A stretch of 64,000 nt of DNA from Marisalimonas marina (GTDB lineage Bacteria; Pseudomonadota; Alphaproteobacteria; Puniceispirillales; Marisalimonadaceae). Of this stretch, positions 1 through 10,003 are shown in pieces. The stretch lies in the NCBI GenBank assembly GCA_038131365.1, contig JAYPPH010000002.1, positions 1 through 64,000 on the forward strand. The letters run 5' to 3'. A program made the translations under genes and the position numbers. The notes under the pieces are model-generated. The model made no database searches and had not been told where the DNA came from. It saw only the letters and a list, made by a program, of their open reading frames with translations. How positions within the stretch are numbered: the stretch's first letter is position 1; each line of letters opens with the position of its first letter.

Positions 1-799
1 TCTGCTTCAAGTAATAATCGAAAATAATAAGGTAAATCTTCGTGATTTGTCATCTACACAAAATCTCATTAATGAAATTATGCCTGACATTGTCGTTCAT
101 GCGGCTGAGTATTTCAAACGTAGCTCATTATGATATTTCAGACTTATATTCAACTAACATTCTTGGAAGTCGAAACTTACTTTAAAGCCCTATCTAAATC
201 TAAAACTGTTCAATCGGTAATGATGATAAGTAGTGCTAACGTTTATGGAAACAATAGCAGTGAAGATTTTGTCACAGAACAAAGTAAATTAGGCCCAATA
301 AACGATTATGCCATAAGCAAACCGCGTGGAGCATTTATCTTCTTTATGGGCAAATGAGCTACCAATTTTTACAGTTCGTCCATTAATTATGAGAGTTGGC
401 CCAGTCAGATAATTTTGTGCTCCTAAAATTACAAATCATTACGCAAAAAAAAACAAGTCTATAACTCTTGGAAACCTTAATGTATCCCCGTGAATTTAAT
501 GATGTAAGAAAAATAGTTGGGTATACTAAACTACTTGCTATTAATCCAATTGGTAAAATAATAAATGTATGTTCAGGCCAGGCTCACACTTTAGGAAAAA
601 ATTATAGATATCATGAATAATATTTCTGGATATAATATAGAAGTCAAAATTAATAAAGAAGTTTTGTTCGTAAAAACGAAATTAAGTTTCTAGCTAGTTC
701 AAAATTTTTACTTGAAAGCCTTGTTGGTCCACTAAATTTATATCAATTGAAGACACACTCACTTGGATGTATGAAAGAGCATTTGACAATCCAAAATAG
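1..799 (+). pseudogene. GDP-6-deoxy-D-mannose reductase-like NAD-dependent epimerase, 5' partial, frameshifted
   Basis: Reading across three frames gives one short-chain dehydrogenase/epimerase. The visible pieces, in order, are PDIVVHAA, MMISSANVYG, NDYAISK (the YxxxK catalytic pair), PIFTVRPFNYTGVGQSDNF (with a break), LGNLNV, FNDVRK and a tail ending DTLTWMYERAFDNPK before a TAG at 797-799. The RPFNYTGxGQ and FNDVR motifs fit the GDP-4-keto-6-deoxymannose reductase (Rmd) branch, which makes GDP-D-rhamnose for surface polysaccharide. The N-terminal Rossmann glycine motif lies outside the window. Several single-base indels interrupt the frame (near 115, 340, 410 and 490 among others). The two glycosyltransferases downstream on the same strand support a polysaccharide role. 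The family is fairly clear; the exact substrate is inferred. Confidence 0.6.
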
Positions 800-806
800 G
801 CGACAA

Positions 807-1919
807 TTGCTAAAGATCACTATCGAATAAATGTTTGAGTATCGGACGATATGTCCAAGAATTAACTAAAAGCTCTTAAATCATGATGCAAATTTTTCTT
901 ATATAGTCCTAAGAGTATTGTTGAAGAATAGTCACAAGCTAACATTAAAATCCGTACTGCTAATTTTAATAATCGATTTAGCAAAATTTTTTGGTCAGAA
1001 ACAGTTTTACCTTACTGGGCTAAAAAGATAATTTAGATATTTTCTAGGGCCCTTCACATAGATTGCTATCTTTTACTTGCACAAATCTATCGCAAAAGTT
1101 GTAACCATACATGATTTAACGCGAAATTGCAGGAAATACTATGCCCCGCTTTCAGTCGATCGGCGAACAATTACTGATGCCGCGCGCAATTAAGTCAGCT
1201 GATCAGGTTGTAAATTTCAAAGAATACATTGATGGATTTAACTTAAGAGTACCCTTGGGCAAAGAAAACACCAAATAATTTGCAGGAGTGTCAAAGTTTC
1301 CCTTCAAAATCAAAAACTCTTTTTTCTATGCGAATTACTAAGCAGTATTTATTATTTTATTTGGCCTTATGAACCTCGTAAGAATATTAATGGGTTATTA
1401 AGGCATTTGCAAAAACTAGACAAAAAATAAGGCAAAATTTTCAAATTATTTGTAGCTGGTGGAAAAGGGTAGGGAAAAATAAATTTACCAAATATAATTA
1501 AGAATTACAACTTGAAAACCAAGTAATTGCTAACTGATTATGTTACTGAAATGGAATTAGCAACACCTCAAATGCACTATTCCTTGCTACTGCCATCACT
1601 TTATGAGGGCTACGTTTACCAATAATAGAAGCAATGTCATAGATACCTATATTAACCTCATATAATTCATCTATGCCAGAGTTTGCGTCTAATGCAGCGG
1701 TATGTACAAAATCCTCTAGATCGGGTTTCAATAACTAACGGATTATTTAGGTTGCTAACTAATAAAAATATCGTGACCAATTAGCATTGAAGGCTATAAT
1801 AACTAGTAGCCAATAGATTTAGTTGGGAGAAGCAGCATATGACATGTGGTTAGTATTTGAAAAAGCAAGATACCAAAGAAACATGTCTAAGCTTAGAAAG
1901 CAAAAATGAAGATTCTTCA
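807..1919 (+). pseudogene. GT4 family glycosyltransferase, frameshifted
   Basis: No long frame is open, but the concatenated frames read as a complete family 4 glycosyltransferase. The pieces are LSIGRYVQELTK near the N-terminus, KVVTIHDLTR (about 1,095-1,125), a stretch equivalent to KNINGLLRHLQKL, LFVAGGKG, and PSLYEGY followed one base out of frame by LPIIEAMS (about 1,595-1,640). The last is the nucleotide-sugar binding E-x7-E region. The start is uncertain; a TTG at 807 fits the frame of the first residues. The stop TGA at 1917-1919 overlaps the ATG of the next gene as ATGA, an operon arrangement that survives the frame damage. It probably acts in cytoplasmic assembly of a surface glycan; donor and acceptor cannot be told. 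Confidence 0.6.
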
Positions 1920-2988
1920 TATTTATAAAACTGCAATACCTTACACGTATGGAGGTGGAAAGCTTTATAGACACTCTTTGTAAACAAGTTTCCAATTTAG
2001 GTATTGAAAACGAGGTATTAACACTACATCCAACTCCAGAAAAATATCAATAAAAATGGCTGGATATAATGTTTATCAATCGAAACAAACTTTTTTTATA
2101 GCCTCAACGGGTTTCTCAATCTCAGCTTTTAAAATGTTTAAGAAATTAGTAAATAATACAGATATTATTCACTATCATTATCCTAATCCCTTTTGGAGAC
2201 ATACTCTATCTTGAATTATAAACTTCACAAACCCTCATTAGTAACCTTATTTATCATTCTGATATAACGAGACAGAAAATTTTACAGCATATATATAAAC
2301 CCTTAAGAAATTATTTTTTAAAATTCCGTTGATAAAATTATAGCAACATCTCCTAATTACTTTTCTACAAGCAAGATTTTACCAAAACATAAAATAAAGT
2401 CTCTGTTATTCCTGTTGGTCTGGATCATAAACTTTATGAAAATGTTAACTTTAAGCGTCTTAAGTATTGGAAAAAGAGTTTACCAAAACAGTTTTTTTTG
2501 TTTGTCGGTGCAATGAGATATTACAAAGAGGGCTTCATGTCTTAGCTGTTTGTAATACCAACATTCCAAATTGTTATAGCTGGAATTAGTGGTATGGAAA
2601 AGCAATTCGAATCTCAAGCATCTGAGATGAATTTAAAAACATTCGAAACTCAATTACATCAATGAGACCAAATGCTTGCCTATCTATATGCTCTATTTAC
2701 CTCACTAGCTGAGAAACTTTTAACATCTCCTCTCATGGAAGCGGCATCAGTTGGAAAGCTATGATATCATCTGAATAGGTACAGGCACTTCATTTGTGAA
2801 TATTAATAATTTGACAGGACTTGTTATTAAACCTAGTTCCCAGAAATTACGTGAAGCAATGGAATATTTGTTAAGAAATCCAAAAATTGCTATAAAATGG
2901 GAGAAAATGCAAAAACGTTCTTTAGAATTGTTACTGCAAGCAATAAGCAAAATCATATAAAGATATTTATGAAGAAACTAATATCTGA
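1916..2988 (+). pseudogene. GT4 family glycosyltransferase, frameshifted
   Basis: The gene starts at the ATG of an ATGA overlap and reads MKILHIYKTAIPYTYGG, the typical start of a family 4 (GT-B fold) glycosyltransferase. Later pieces in shifting frames are ESFIDTLCKQVSNLG, IIHYHYPNPF, VDKIIATSPNYF, VIPVGLDHKLYE, a FLFVGAMRYYKG-like stretch, and SPLMEAASVGKAMISSE followed by GTSFVNINNLTGLVI near the C-terminus. Together these are a whole enzyme of about 355 residues. The last codons read KDIYEETNI before TGA at 2986-2988. It forms an operon with the glycosyltransferase before it and probably the Rmd-like gene. At least six single-base shifts interrupt it. The sugar transferred is unknown. Confidence 0.65.
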
Positions 2989-3120
2989 TTCAACTTGAGC
3001 ATATAAGTTATGCCTAACAATAATATTATAAAATTAAAAAAAAAAATTTAAAGATTTACTTTTTTGAAGTTTCTGTAATTTCTATATAAAAATTTAATTG
3101 TTATTTTAGTATCATTAAAA

Positions 3121-3818
3121 TTACAAACTGTAAAACCCATTTAAAAATACAGACTGATTAGCTAAGGCATGCTTTGACAAACGAGAACGTGTTAATCCTA
3201 AATCACCTAAAATAAAAAGATAATTCGCTATCAATCTTAACAGGAATTTTAAATTCAATAATTATTCTTGGCAATGTTATGAATGGGCTATTTTTATTAT
3301 CCAATTGAGTCTACTAAATATTGTGATGTCAAATTAGTATCAATAGTTACTCTAATACAATTTCTTCCCATATAGTAACTACGATAATATAGATTTTTAA
3401 TAGTAGGTAACAAACCAATAGTAGATAATGCAAAACCATCATTTAAAGACTCTGAAATAAACTTCATTAAATTACAAAGATTGTATCTTCTATTTTAGTA
3501 ACAGGCACTGGTATGTTAGACATGAGTACTTTAAATCCCAAACCAGATTCCCTCGATTTGATTTTCAAATTGTGCGATTTCTGGCTGACCTAATCCATAC
3601 CAACGAAGTCTATATTTCTTTCTCTTTGATATTCAGATATATTATCAAAATAAGTCTCTAAATCTGGAGTATCAAAGTAAATATTATTTACCATCCGGTC
3701 TGGATTAACTTTTTGAAGAGTAAAACCTGAACCCATTAAGCGAAGTAAAACATCATTATAATCGACTTCTCTAACTACAAATTTTAACTCACGTCCCCAG
3801 AGATAAATCTGTTTTCAT
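3121..3818 (-). pseudogene. VTC-domain polyphosphate polymerase-like protein, frameshifted
   Basis: On the - strand the frames join to ELKFVVREVDYNDVLL, NNIYFDTPDLETYFDNI, a YRLRWYGLGQPEI-like stretch, LGFKVLMSN, NCIRVTIDTNL and IIIEFKIPVKIDSEL, ending at TAA (3121-3123). The basic strands, the IYFDTPD motif and the late EFK are hallmarks of the VTC domain of eukaryotic and bacterial polyphosphate polymerases, which make polyP from ATP inside a beta tunnel. The expected length is about 232 residues. The ATG at 3818 overlaps the upstream gene's stop as ATGA. Frameshifts fall near 3,795, 3,600, 3,480, 3,390 and 3,210. The domain assignment is fairly firm; activity is inferred, and the real substrate in this operon type is not known to me. 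Confidence 0.65.
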
Positions 3819-6800
3819 TTTATCATTGGCCCTGACTTATAAAGTTTTTTTACATTTAATTTTTTACCAGCTATTTGGGTGCCATCTACATAAATTGCAT
3901 TTCCTGTTTGTGAAAATGATTTGTTAAAACTAGACTGTTTTAAATAAAGTATAAGCGTTTCCATATTGAGGTTTTACATAAGACATAACATCATTAAAAC
4001 TAGATTTAATAATATTACCCTTTCAAACCTGCCCTTGGATCCATCTTTTGATGCTATACCAGTTCAGCTTCAGCAATGTTTATATCTGAGCCTAAAACTT
4101 CACTAGCTTCACCTATAAAGCTCCCTTATCTTGACATCTTTTATATCGATATTATTTAAATTTGTTGACTACCAGAAAAATCAACTGCATCTCCCCAATA
4201 TTTTGAAACTTGGGTTACTAATAATACCTGTTACAAAATCACCCATCAAATCCATCTGACACAGAATTAACTATACTTAGATTGTTAAATTTATTTTTCC
4301 ATGGTTCATTTAAAGCATCTTCTGCTATAACATTAGTAATGAAAACATTCTCTATATTTAAACTTGAATATAAGAAGTTTATTGCACCGGTCAATTCTTC
4401 ATGCTCATTTTTATAATTATCAAGGTCTGGAAACACTCTAAATTATATAACTCTGAAATAAGTTTAGTATTATTAGTGTTTGTTTCAGACAAAATGCCAT
4501 TCCATTTTTGATTATTAATTCCACCTAATTTAACAAATTTGTTTGGTTCACCTTTTACTAACAATCTTCCATTAAGTATAGAAAACATAGATGCTTTACC
4601 AAGCACCACTTGCTCCCGGATGAATTACTACATCATATCCATCAGGAAAGAGGATAGGTTTATCTATAAAAATTTTCACTACAAAATGGATCTGATTTCC
4701 TAAGACTTTAATTTTGTTTTTGAATTTTAAAAATAAATCATCAACAGTTAATTGATTTGTTTATGCCGTCCCAAAAATATATTTTTTTAATTTAATCTCA
4801 TATTTACGATTTTGTTGAGATGGAATGCTTATACCTAAGAAAGCAAATATCAGAAATATTCTTAATATTTACATTAAACTTACAAAATGTTTTCTTATTT
4901 AAGTTTTTCCTTGCTAATGAAAGTATTAATTCCATCAAGACTTTTTACCTTTGTGGAATGTTATCCTTAAAAGAGTCAATCTGTTTGGGTATTTTATCTT
5001 TTGTTTTTATATATTGAATTGATATTGACTTTTGTAGCTAAGTTATTTTGTAATTTTAGAATTGCCTGATTTTATCCTCTTTTATTTCATAGCTAGCTAT
5101 AACAGGCTCACTAAGTTTAAAAGAAAATGGTACTGAGGTTGCAGAGTAAAACTTTTTAACCTTTTTGTCAACAGTTAACATTTTGCCATCTTTTAAACGA
5201 CTGATGTAATCTTCATATCCTGATTATATAGTACTATTTATATCAAAGTACGGAAGAAATAGTAATCTTCTGATAGAATTTTCTGGTATAATAAAGCATT
5301 TTGCAAATAAAGTCTTAAATCTGTGTCTGTCTTAAGTTTTTTAAGAAAAAGATTCTGACCTATCTACTACAAGATCAAATAAATATGAATCTTGTAAAAA
5401 TAATGCCATAGGATCATGAGGTTTGAGCATATGAGAATTTGAAGCTTTAACTGATCCAACATCTGTTGGAATAACTTCAAACCTTGCACTCAAGGATTAT
5501 AATAAAATTTTATATTATGAAGTAAAAATCCATGGTATGTTCCAAAGGCAGACATTATAGCTAAATCAGTAGCTAATTTTTTTGAGTTAAACTTGATTAA
5601 CCAAGAGCTTTCTTGAAAAAAACCGTCAAAATGACTTTCAGCACTTTTAAGTTGCCTTAATTGAACGATCAAATTTATTTTTTGATTTAATTTTTAATGG
5701 ATGCTTCAAGAACGGTCTCTATATGACCACTGAATTGATCTAAAGGATGATTTTTATTTCTTTTGACCATTTTTTGGATCGAGATACCTTACCAGCATTA
5801 ACAATCATTTCCACAAATCTTCATCGTCTGCTGAAAAGCACACCAGTTTTGATTTAGTGATTTCAAACGTGTTGTAGTCTATCCTTTCAACAAAATTCGC
5901 AATACCTTGTTTTTTCCGTTTTTATATATATTTTACAAAAGCCATTTTGGTGCAATTAATCCAAAAATATCATACCTGTGATATTCCACAAACATTCATT
6001 CAAAAAACTCTTACAGCTGGGTCATGAAATGATACAGAACGCATACCATTGAAGTAGGTGTTTTTCTTAAAATCCAGTGCAAAAGACCACTTTTTTGTCT
6101 CCACGATGGTCAGGGCCTATACCTTTTAAAAATATTTTTACAGGGTACAAAACTCCATCTATACCAACTGTTGCTTTGTACTTTTTACCCAATACCATTA
6201 TACCAAAATATCTGAAAACTCTTCTTTTTTTCTAATAAATTTTCAAATCTTTTATGCTTAATAATAAATAATGTTTCTATCTCAACAGGATCAAAATTGC
6301 TGATATTTTTAACTCTACACTATCTTTGATTTGAGAAATTGAAGATTTATCATTAGCTAAAGTAAAATGTTTATATTCCTTTTTCATATATTTATTTGCT
6401 AAGCTAACCAAATCTACAAATTGTACTAAAAAATAAATTGCAAGTAAGGTAATAGGACGAGTATTTTATATATAAAAGATTTTTAGACACGATTTTACCT
6501 AACAACAAATATTTCACAACCTGAACTGTTTTCCACTTAACACCTTCTTGAACAATATCGAAAACCAAAATGAATTTACCAGAGCCTAGTTTTTTTGCTT
6601 TTCATTTTGGAACTTAATTTCTCATAGAAAAAATTTAGTATTATCTGAGAAGGTTTCACCTGGCAATATAATTTTTAGCTTGCTGTGGCATAGTTATGAA
6701 TAATAATTTATTCCATCAACTATGATTTGCTAAATGGAGTAAGCAAATAACCTTGGTCTAATGTGAATGGGATTCTTATATTGTCCACCTAGAGCAATTG

Positions 6801-7046
6801 GTTTTTTAGATTTATTTTGATTCTGTATTTTTAAATTATATGTTCTTGAGGTTTAATTTGCCAAGTTTATCAACGTAACATTCTAATAAACTTTTTAAAT
6901 TAACATTTTTATTAATGTCTTTATTAGATAAGTAAGATGATTTTTTATGTCAATATTTACTAAATTTTTAAATGATAGACAAAATGAAAAGAAATTAAAA
7001 TAAAACATACAAAAAGGAATAATAAGGAAGTTAGGATATTTTTCAA
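3815..7046 (-). pseudogene. CotH-like protein kinase with N-terminal membrane anchor and C-terminal beta-helix, frameshifted
   Basis: The most plausible start is a TTG at 7046 (TTGA overlap with the upstream stop). It gives KNILTSLLFLFVCFILISF, a membrane anchor or signal. Further pieces are YPVKIFLKGIGPDHRGDKK, NTYFNGMRSVSFHDPAVRVF, a LATDLAIMSAFGTYHGF stretch with IKFYYNPE, then VEVIPTDVG (the CotH PIPWDLD-like catalytic region) and PHDPMALFLQDSY. The C-terminal third has repeating short strands such as LNNIDIKDVKI, GIASKDGS, GNAIYVDGTQI and LNVKKLYKSG, typical of a right-handed parallel beta-helix. Total length would be about 1,075 residues. CotH proteins are atypical secreted or periplasmic protein kinases. 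Many single-base shifts break the frame. Domain identity is inferred from motifs only. Confidence 0.55.
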
Positions 7047-7769
7047 AACCTTTGATGAGGAAGAGATCTTTTGAGCTCCATCTTAAATTCAGGATTTTGG
7101 ATGCGTCTAAAAAATCTAACATAGTTTACTTATTTAATTTTCTTCAATGCAACAAATATTTTTGCATTTCATACTCGTCTTCCAAAACAGCAACAAATCT
7201 AGTGCGCTTTCATTACGATCTGCAGAGAAATTTTTAATATTGAATTTGCCTTTAAATTTTTAGAGAATTTAAAATAAGCATCTCTGTTGAATTCTGTTGT
7301 CTCTTTTTCACTATTTGAAAATTGAATACTAAGCATAGAAAGCGTTTACTAGTATCTTTTCTGAAATAATTTGAGATTGTATATTACAGAACCACAGAAA
7401 CGACCAAAATTGTAAACAACATATGACCAGCTCGAGTCCAAGGCCAATAGCTATACATGAAATAAATAAACAAGTTCTTTGGAGTTCTTTTATAGGTGTG
7501 AAACCTAACTATTGACAATGCACCTACAAACCTAAGGAAAGTGCAAGGGGAAGCTTTAACTACCATAATAATTATAAAAGTCGTCATTGCTAACATTGGG
7601 AACACTCTAGCTAATTGCAATCTGCCCGAGAATGTTTTCCAAATCAGACAATGCCAGGCAACAATACTAGAGATGATGAAGCTCAAACAATAAGATTTGC
7701 AAATATAATTGTATAATTAGTAAGGTCTTGTTGAACAGTACCCTTTACGAATGCGTCTAATTGATCCAT
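7043..7769 (-). pseudogene. DUF4956 membrane protein, frameshifted
   Basis: The start is an ATG at 7769 (MDQLDAFVKGTVQQDLTNY). Three to four hydrophobic segments follow, containing FPMLAMTTFIIIMVVKAS and LRFVGALSIVRFHT; the GALSIVRFRT-type motif is the signature of DUF4956. After a one-base shift comes GHMLFTILVVSVVL. The soluble C-terminal part is visible as MLDFLDASK and a NPEFKMELKRSL-like end. The expected length is about 240 residues. In other bacteria I recall DUF4956 genes beside VTC-domain and CotH genes, which is the exact context here, with the stop overlapping the next start. A role as the membrane partner of a polyP/VTC system is inference. Confidence 0.6.
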
Positions 7770-7820
7770 AATTATTTTAATAAAAATGCTACCTTCTTCT
7801 CATAACAGAACGAAATAATA

Positions 7821-7837
7821 TTGACATAATTTGTCAA
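7821..7837. promoter_or_regulatory. Inverted repeat TTGACA-N5-TGTCAA, candidate operator
   Basis: A perfect 6-bp inverted repeat with a 5-bp spacer (TAATT) lies 52 bases upstream of the DUF4956-CotH-VTC operon, in the gap before the oppositely oriented amidase fragment and peptidase gene. Either half also resembles a -35 hexamer. The position suits a repressor or activator site for the operon. In DNA this AT-rich and error-prone, a chance occurrence is possible, and no convincing -10 at standard spacing was found. Confidence 0.3.
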
Positions 7838-8004
7838 TTAAAATCTACTCTTTTTTATATTCGTAATATAATTAAAGTTACAAATAAAACAATCTATAAT
7901 GGTTAACAACAACTTTGCAACAGCAAAAATATGTTGTTTTTAAATTAATATTTATTAATTTTTTGATTATTGTCAACTAAAACTATAATTGCTTAATATT
8001 AAAT

Positions 8005-8192
8005 TGTGTATGTTTAATAGGAAGAAATAATTTTACCAAAAAACAATTTTTATCATTAGAAAAAGTGTTTTAAAAAATGGAAATCTTTATATCCTGAAGC
8101 TAAAATAGTTGGGCATAGAGATACTGGTAATACAAAAAAAAACTTGTCCAAATTTTGATGTAAAAACATGGGTTAAAAATAATTTGACATGA
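8005..8192 (+). pseudogene. N-acetylmuramoyl-L-alanine amidase C-terminal fragment
   Basis: The pieces ICLIG-like, GRNNFTKK, a frameshift, FKKWKSLYPEAKIVGHRD, then TCPNFDVKTWVKNNL and TGA form the C-terminal third of a zinc amidase of the T7-lysozyme/Amidase_2 type. The GHRD and CPxFD motifs include the late zinc and active-site positions. The N-terminal two thirds (about 90 residues with the first zinc histidine) are not visible upstream, where the DUF4956 start intervenes. The remnant is therefore either truly truncated or lost to assembly error. Its TGA overlaps the following ATG as ATGA, so it was once translationally coupled to the NlpC/P60 gene. Confidence 0.5.
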
Positions 8193-8944
8193 ATGTTATT
8201 AATTCATCAGTATTTATGAAATCAGAACCATCAGAAAATCTCCTCTTGAAACTGAATGTTTATTTGGTGAAACTATTGAAATTTTAGATGAAATTTAGAT
8301 TGGGTTTATTGTAAATTAAATACTGATAATTATTATGGTTGGGTTAAAAAAAAAGGTTTAGGTAAATTTAAAAAATCCAACACATAGAGTTATTAGCTAA
8401 AAGATCTTTTATTTATAAAGACAAAAATCCAAAATCTAAATATTTACTTTATCTTCCAATGGGTTCTCAATTTAGTAAAAAAAATTCAAGATGAATGGGC
8501 AGAAATATTTTTTTTAATTAATAAAAAATTAAAGTTGGTTATGTACCAAGCAAACATATAGTTAGAAATTGATCATAAAGTTAAAGATTGGGTTAAAATA
8601 GCTCAAACTATTTAGAAGGAACTCCATATAAATGGGGAGGAAGAGATACCATTGGAATAGATTGCTCAGCATTACTTCAATTATCATACCAAACATATGG
8701 TGAAATTTTGCCAAGAAACTCATCAGAGCAAGTAAATTTAAAAAAACCAAATATTAATATTTTTGATAAACTGAATAGAGGATGTGTGGTCTTTTGGAAT
8801 GGTCTTGTTGGCTTAATGGTTGATAAATTTAATTGTATACATGCAAATGCTTATCATATGAAAACAGTAACAGAACCACTTATTGATATTATCAATAGAA
8901 TGGATCAGGATCATCAAATAGTTAAAATGATGGATTTTAACTGA
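8189..8944 (+). pseudogene. NlpC/P60 family peptidase with SH3-like N-terminus, frameshifted
   Basis: The start is an ATG at 8189 (MNVINSSVFMKSEPSEN). A bacterial SH3-like half follows in several frames (WVYCKLNTDNYYGWVKKKG, AKRSFIYKDKNPKSKYLLYL, VGYVPSKHI). The C-terminal half from about 8,615 is clean: GTPYKWGGRDTIGIDCSALL carries the catalytic Cys of C40 peptidases, and CIHANAYHM the catalytic His. These enzymes cut gamma-D-glutamyl-diaminopimelate bonds in peptidoglycan stem peptides. The total of about 250 residues fits the SH3-NlpC/P60 layout common in alphaproteobacteria. Frameshifts cluster before 8,620 only. It ends 6 bases short of the convergent epimerase stop. Confidence 0.7.
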
Positions 8945-8950
8945 CAAATT

Positions 8951-9965
8951 TTATTTATAATAAGATTTATACCACTCTACAAATCTAGTTATTCCTTCAT
9001 TAACAGTTGTTTTAGGTTGAGAGCCTATAAGATTTTCTAGAAGAGATATATCACTATGTGTTTTATGAATGTCGCCATCTTGCATACCTAAATAATTTTT
9101 CTTAGCATTAATTCCTAATACTTTTTCTAGCTCTGCAATGAAATCAAGTAAGTTTATAGGTTTAGAGTTTCCAATATTAACTACTCTAAAAGGAGCCACA
9201 TCAGAAATACTATCATGCTTTATTTCTTTATCTCTTTTTCTTGGTAATAAAGGAATTTTATCTGTTAATAAGTAAATAGCATTAACTAAATCACTTATAT
9301 AAGTGAAATCTCTAACCATATTACCATTATTATAAACATCGATAGGCTGGCCTGATAAAATATTTCTAGTAAATTTAAATAAAGCCATATCAGGTCTTCC
9401 CCATGGACCATAAACAGTAAAAAACCTAAAAATACTAACTGGAATTTCGTACAAATGAGAATAAGAGTGAGCCATAGCCTCATTTGATTTTTTTGTTGCA
9501 GCATAAAAAGACATTTGTGTATCAGATTTTTGATTTTCGTGTAGTGGCATTTCTTTGTTACTTCCATAAACAGAAGATGTTGATGCTATTAGCAAATGTT
9601 CAGGTTTATATTTTCTTGCCATTTCAAGGATATGAAAAGTTCCTAATTAAATTTGACTCAACATAAGAAATAGGATTTTCTATTGAGTATCTAACACCTG
9701 CTTGAGCAGCAAGGTGAATAATTATATTTGGTTTATGTTTTAAAAAAATTTCCTCAAGTAATTTTTGATCCTGAAGAAAACCTTCATAAGATTTGAAATC
9801 ATGGTTTTCTTCTAAAATCTTATGTCTGTCTTTTTTTAAATTAACATCATAATAATCCGTTATTGCGTCTAAACCTATAACTTTCCATTTATACCATAGA
9901 AAAGTCTGACATGTATGAAAGCCCACAAATCCCGCAGAGCCTGTTACCAAAACTGTATTGCTAAT
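8951..9965 (-). CDS. UDP-glucuronate 4-epimerase (one frameshift)
   Basis: An extended short-chain dehydrogenase of about 337 residues. The NAD-binding loop VTGSAGFVG opens it, TDYYDVNLKKDR is typical of UDP-glucuronate epimerases, STSSVYG and YAATKKS supply the catalytic Ser/Tyr-Lys, and FRFFTVYGPWGRPDMA follows. It interconverts UDP-glucuronate and UDP-galacturonate for surface polysaccharide. One inserted base near 9,645 splits it; the halves join as VESNLI-GTFHILEMARKY. The start is odd. AGGAG (9973-9977) sits 7 bases before an ATT codon at 9965, so either ATT is used or an ATG was misread. The first conventional start is TTG at 9950, just before the glycine loop and too late. Confidence 0.82.
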
Positions 9966-10003
9966 TTTTATACTCCTAAACTAATTTTTAAAAAATGAAT
10001 TAA

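Noticed and set aside
1543..1731. Small open frame of 62 residues on the - strand
   Set aside because: It lies antisense to the GT4 donor-binding region and has no ribosome-binding site or family resemblance.
1..8000. Long non-coding or novel intergenic region
   Set aside because: Translating all frames shows recognisable enzyme motifs throughout both strands; it is coding sequence with frame errors.
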